DNA from: Prado023 sp963706875
GTDB lineage: Bacteria; Actinomycetota; Actinomycetes; S36-B12; CAIYMF01
Reading direction: 5' to 3'
NCBI GenBank assembly: GCA_963706875.1
Contig: CAVPNW010000014.1
Coordinates: 62,001 to 126,000 of the forward strand
DNA: 64,000 nucleotides
How positions within the stretch are numbered: position 1 is the first letter of the stretch; the number at the start of each line of letters is the position of its first letter. The notes below the pieces were generated by a model. It was not told the origin of the DNA, ran no database searches, and worked only from the letters and a program-made list of their open reading frames with translations. Positions 61,878 through 64,000 of the stretch are shown piece by piece. Position numbers and translations under genes: made by a program.

Positions 61878-63266
61878 TCAGCCCGGGGTGTTGCCTGTCC
61901 GGCCCCAAGCGGCGCGCAGCAGCAGGCGCAGCCCGGGGTCCAGGCAGTCGCGCCATCCGGTGTAGTTGTGCCCGTCGGGATTCTCGATCAGCTGTGTCGG
62001 AACGCCCTGGCGGGTCAGCCTGCGGGTCAGTGAGCGGTTGTTGGCCAGGTTCTCCTCACCGGTCCCGCACGTCATCGTCACGGTCAGGTCCGCGAGGCGC
62101 TGGGAGTCGGCGTCGATGCCGTCGACGAAGCGCACGATGCGGTTGTAGTGGCGGTAGCCGCGCTCCATCCCGTCGGTCCGCGGCCGGAAGAACGACCCGG
62201 ACTGGCTGAACACCCCGGCGAAGGTGCCCGGGTAGCTGGTCGCTGCATGCAGCATCGCCAGACCGCCCAGGCTCGCGCCCACCCCCACCGGTCGACCTGC
62301 CGTCACCACCGCGCCGGTGACCTTGGGCAGCATCCGGGTGACCAGTGCCCGGGCGTAGGCCGGCGAGGCCGAGTAGCTGCGGTCACGGTCGACGGGCTGC
62401 AGCAGCAGGACGCGGCAGCGCAGCGCTGGCTCGATGCGCGCCAGGGTCGTCACGTAGCGCAGCAGCTGGGCGAGGTCGGCGTACTCGGGTCCGTCATGAA
62501 CGACCAGCAGGGGCAGGGGTTCGTCTGGAGCGGAGTCGGCAGGGACGTGGAGCTGCCCGACGACGGCGACATCGGCCTCGGGGTCGACGACCTCGGCGGT
62601 CCCGGGATCGACCACAAGTGCCCCAGCCGGATGGCTCCGGGCTGCGGGCGAGCGGCGGATCCGCTCGTCGGTGCCCCGGTAGGGGGCCCGCAGGCGCACC
62701 GAGGACACACCCTCACCGAGGGTCGGCTCCGCGGACGACGGGTCCCCGTCACCCAGTGTCGAGGGCCTGGCCACGGCCACCATCGCCGGCGTGCCCGGGC
62801 CGGTCGACACGGATCGGCGCGCGCGGGGATGGGACCGCCCGGTCAGCGCATCGCGCCGGGCGGCAGCTGCCTGCGCCTCGGCGTCCCTGCGGGCCTGGGC
62901 GTCCGCGGCATCGGCGACCGACAGCCACCATGGCCGGGCATACCCGGGGAACTCGATGACGGACTTGTCGCCGAACACCGTCCGGACCCGGTTCGGGTTC
63001 GCCGGGTCGATGACCATCGAGTCGCTGCCGTCTGCCCACTGCAGGATGAGCAGGTACTCCAACCGGTCGACGGGGGGCCGGGGGATACGTGCCACCCACT
63101 GGTCGCCCTCGAGGTGGAACTCCGGATCCGCGCCGAAGTCGCGCAGGTGGAACCACACGCGGCGCGGCGTGCAGCTCGCGTCGAGGTCGACGCGGAAGAC
63201 CACCTCATGGGTCACCGGATCCACGGACGGGCCGGGCGCCAGCGCCACCTCGTCCCGGGAGTCCAT
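61878..63266 (-). CDS. Enterochelin esterase-like alpha/beta hydrolase with N-terminal beta domain
   Basis: A 462-residue protein. Residues about 15-120 look like an Ig-like beta domain of the Fes/CBM48 type (FRVDLDASCTPRRVWFHLRDF, WVARIPRPPVDRLEYLLILQWADG). An Ala/Arg-rich linker follows. The catalytic domain has LPLLVVHDGPEYADLAQLL, the nucleophile in PVGVGASLGGLAMLHA, and the catalytic His in NPDGHNYTGWRDCL. This is the layout of ferri-enterochelin esterases, but no siderophore genes are near, so the ester target is unknown. It has a leaderless promoter (TAGCAT, 6 bases before ATG). Confidence 0.87.
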   Translation of the reverse strand: MDSRDEVALAPGPSVDPVTHEVVFRVDLDASCTPRRVWFHLRDFGADPEFHLEGDQWVARIPRPPVDRLEYLLILQWADGSDSMVIDPANPNRVRTVFGDKSVIEFPGYARPWWLSVADAADAQARRDAEAQAAAARRDALTGRSHPRARRSVSTGPGTPAMVAVARPSTLGDGDPSSAEPTLGEGVSSVRLRAPYRGTDERIRRSPAARSHPAGALVVDPGTAEVVDPEADVAVVGQLHVPADSAPDEPLPLLVVHDGPEYADLAQLLRYVTTLARIEPALRCRVLLLQPVDRDRSYSASPAYARALVTRMLPKVTGAVVTAGRPVGVGASLGGLAMLHAATSYPGTFAGVFSQSGSFFRPRTDGMERGYRHYNRIVRFVDGIDADSQRLADLTVTMTCGTGEENLANNRSLTRRLTRQGVPTQLIENPDGHNYTGWRDCLDPGLRLLLRAAWGRTGNTPG

Positions 63267-63272
63267 CCGTCG

Positions 63273-63278
63273 ATGCTA
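63273..63278 (-). promoter_or_regulatory. -10 box (TAGCAT) of a leaderless promoter for the esterase operon
   Basis: On the minus strand TAGCAT precedes ATG 63266 by 6 bases. The 225-base gap to the next gene also contains an AT-rich patch near 63405-63425. Confidence 0.45.
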
Positions 63279-63491
63279 CCGACCGCAGGTGCTCGCGCTC
63301 GGCCACGATCGGCGCGATCCGGCCACGCCCGGGACCGGATCGGGCACATGTGGGGAGCATCGCGCCCACATCCACCGAGCGGAGTGGCTGCGTCCGGGGA
63401 TCTCGCGGTTTATAACGATGTGATAGATCGGCAGGTCGGTTTCTGTATCCAGGCGGGCTTGGGTGGCCGTTCATGCGGGCACACTTGTTGC

Positions 63492-64000
63492 ATGACGATG
63501 ACTGCCTCCCAGGCGCTGCGTGCGCCGCGCACCCCCGAGGGCTCCGGTGCACGCGCTGCGGCCTTCTTCGACCTCGATGGCACCCTGATCCCGGGCTCAG
63601 CCAACATCCCGCTGGCCAGGGCCGCGTTCCGGGCCGGGATGGTGACCCCGCCGGAGCTGGTGCGGGACCTGCGTCACGGCGTGTCCTTCCTGCTGCAGGG
63701 TGCCACCGACGAGCGGTCCGAGGCGGTGCGTGACCGGATCCTGGCGGCCGTGACCGGTCGCACCACCCAGGAGATGGTCGCGCTGTCCGAGGGGTTCATC
63801 CCGGACCTCGTGGCGTCCATCACCCCAACGATGCGCCGGGTGCTCGGCGAGCATGCCGCGGCCGGCCGCGACCGGATCGTGCTGTCTGCCAGCCCGACCG
63901 AGATCGTGTCCCGCGTCGCTGGCGCCGCGGGGCTCGAGCGGGGCACCGGAACGACGTCGGAGCTGGACGCGGACGGTCGCTACACCGGCCAGTTGGACGG
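63492..64000 (+). CDS. HAD-IB family phosphatase (SerB-like), N-terminal part
   Basis: An open frame of 169 residues running off the right edge. The nucleophile motif is AFFDLDGTLIPGSANIPLA, motif II is VLSASPTEIVSRVAGAAG, and an LDADGRYTGQL segment is typical of HAD-IB hydrolases that act on phosphoserine or phosphatidyl compounds. The catalytic core is cut before motif III. CACACT lies 6 bases before ATG 63492, so it may be leaderless; a second ATG is at 63498. Confidence 0.85.
   Translation, partial: MTMTASQALRAPRTPEGSGARAAAFFDLDGTLIPGSANIPLARAAFRAGMVTPPELVRDLRHGVSFLLQGATDERSEAVRDRILAAVTGRTTQEMVALSEGFIPDLVASITPTMRRVLGEHAAAGRDRIVLSASPTEIVSRVAGAAGLERGTGTTSELDADGRYTGQLD

Overview
This is chromosomal DNA of very high GC content with about 54 intact or nearly intact genes on both strands, one tRNA, and no phage block, CRISPR array, insertion sequence or replication origin that I could see. 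It looks like an actinobacterium (Actinomycetia). Supporting signs are a mycothiol-dependent maleylpyruvate isomerase homologue, DUF3017, DUF5302 and Abhydrolase_9 families, a purN-purH-folD-DUF3017-mdh block, and many ATG/GTG start codons placed 6-8 bases after a TANNNT-type -10 box, which is typical of leaderless actinobacterial genes. I cannot name a genus.

Layout. 1-7700: tail of an unknown gene, a NuoF-like flavoprotein with a three-Cys ferredoxin, an OmpR-type two-component pair, an acyltransferase, a frame-broken acyl-CoA synthetase, an EVE/PUA-like protein and a TetR regulator. 7730-11163: a TetR-ACT-GNAT fusion, an HD-domain protein and an EamA permease. 11361-17802: a translationally coupled cell-envelope glycan block (glycosyltransferase/methyltransferase, flippase-like membrane protein, GT2, GT-C membrane protein). 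18173-24737: broken PhzF, FadH-like reductase, mycothiol enzyme, purN and purH. 25162-29597: HAD and VOC proteins, folD, DUF3017, DUF1295 and mdh. 29766-31763: SRPBCC, thpR, a solitary contractile-tail tube protein and DUF5302. 31894-36748: a divergent cluster of urease-like ureAB and ureC facing agmatine deiminase and carbamate kinase. 36841-43031: short UvrA paralogue, tRNA-Lys, M28 peptidase, TRIC-type channel and a small antitoxin-like protein. 43158-47225: two CYTH proteins, one fused to Ppx, then prfC. 47489-54132: secreted nuclease/phosphatase, zinc ABC importer with divergent zur, FUSC-type exporter, Zn-ribbon protein and epimerase. 54165-64000: DUF1294, deaminase, hemolysin III, membrane alpha/beta hydrolase, GH13 amylase, a three-gene esterase/hydrolase/ATP-grasp operon, and the start of a HAD phosphatase.

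Two patterns cross the whole window. Five genes (acyl-CoA synthetase, glycosyltransferase/methyltransferase, PhzF, agmatine deiminase, M28 peptidase) carry six frame breaks, and every one is repaired by skipping exactly one base. The uniform direction suggests insertion errors in the consensus rather than gene decay, but only reads can decide. Second, intergenic palindromes sharing an ATCCATG core occur at four sites.

The best candidates for undescribed biology are the urease-like/agmatine deiminase/carbamate kinase cluster (no urease maturation genes, flap Cys replaced by Ser), the esterase/hydrolase/ATP-grasp operon, the TetR-ACT-GNAT fusion, the paired CYTH/CYTH-Ppx genes, and a 32-bp tandem repeat that supplies the same C-terminus and stop codon in all three frames.
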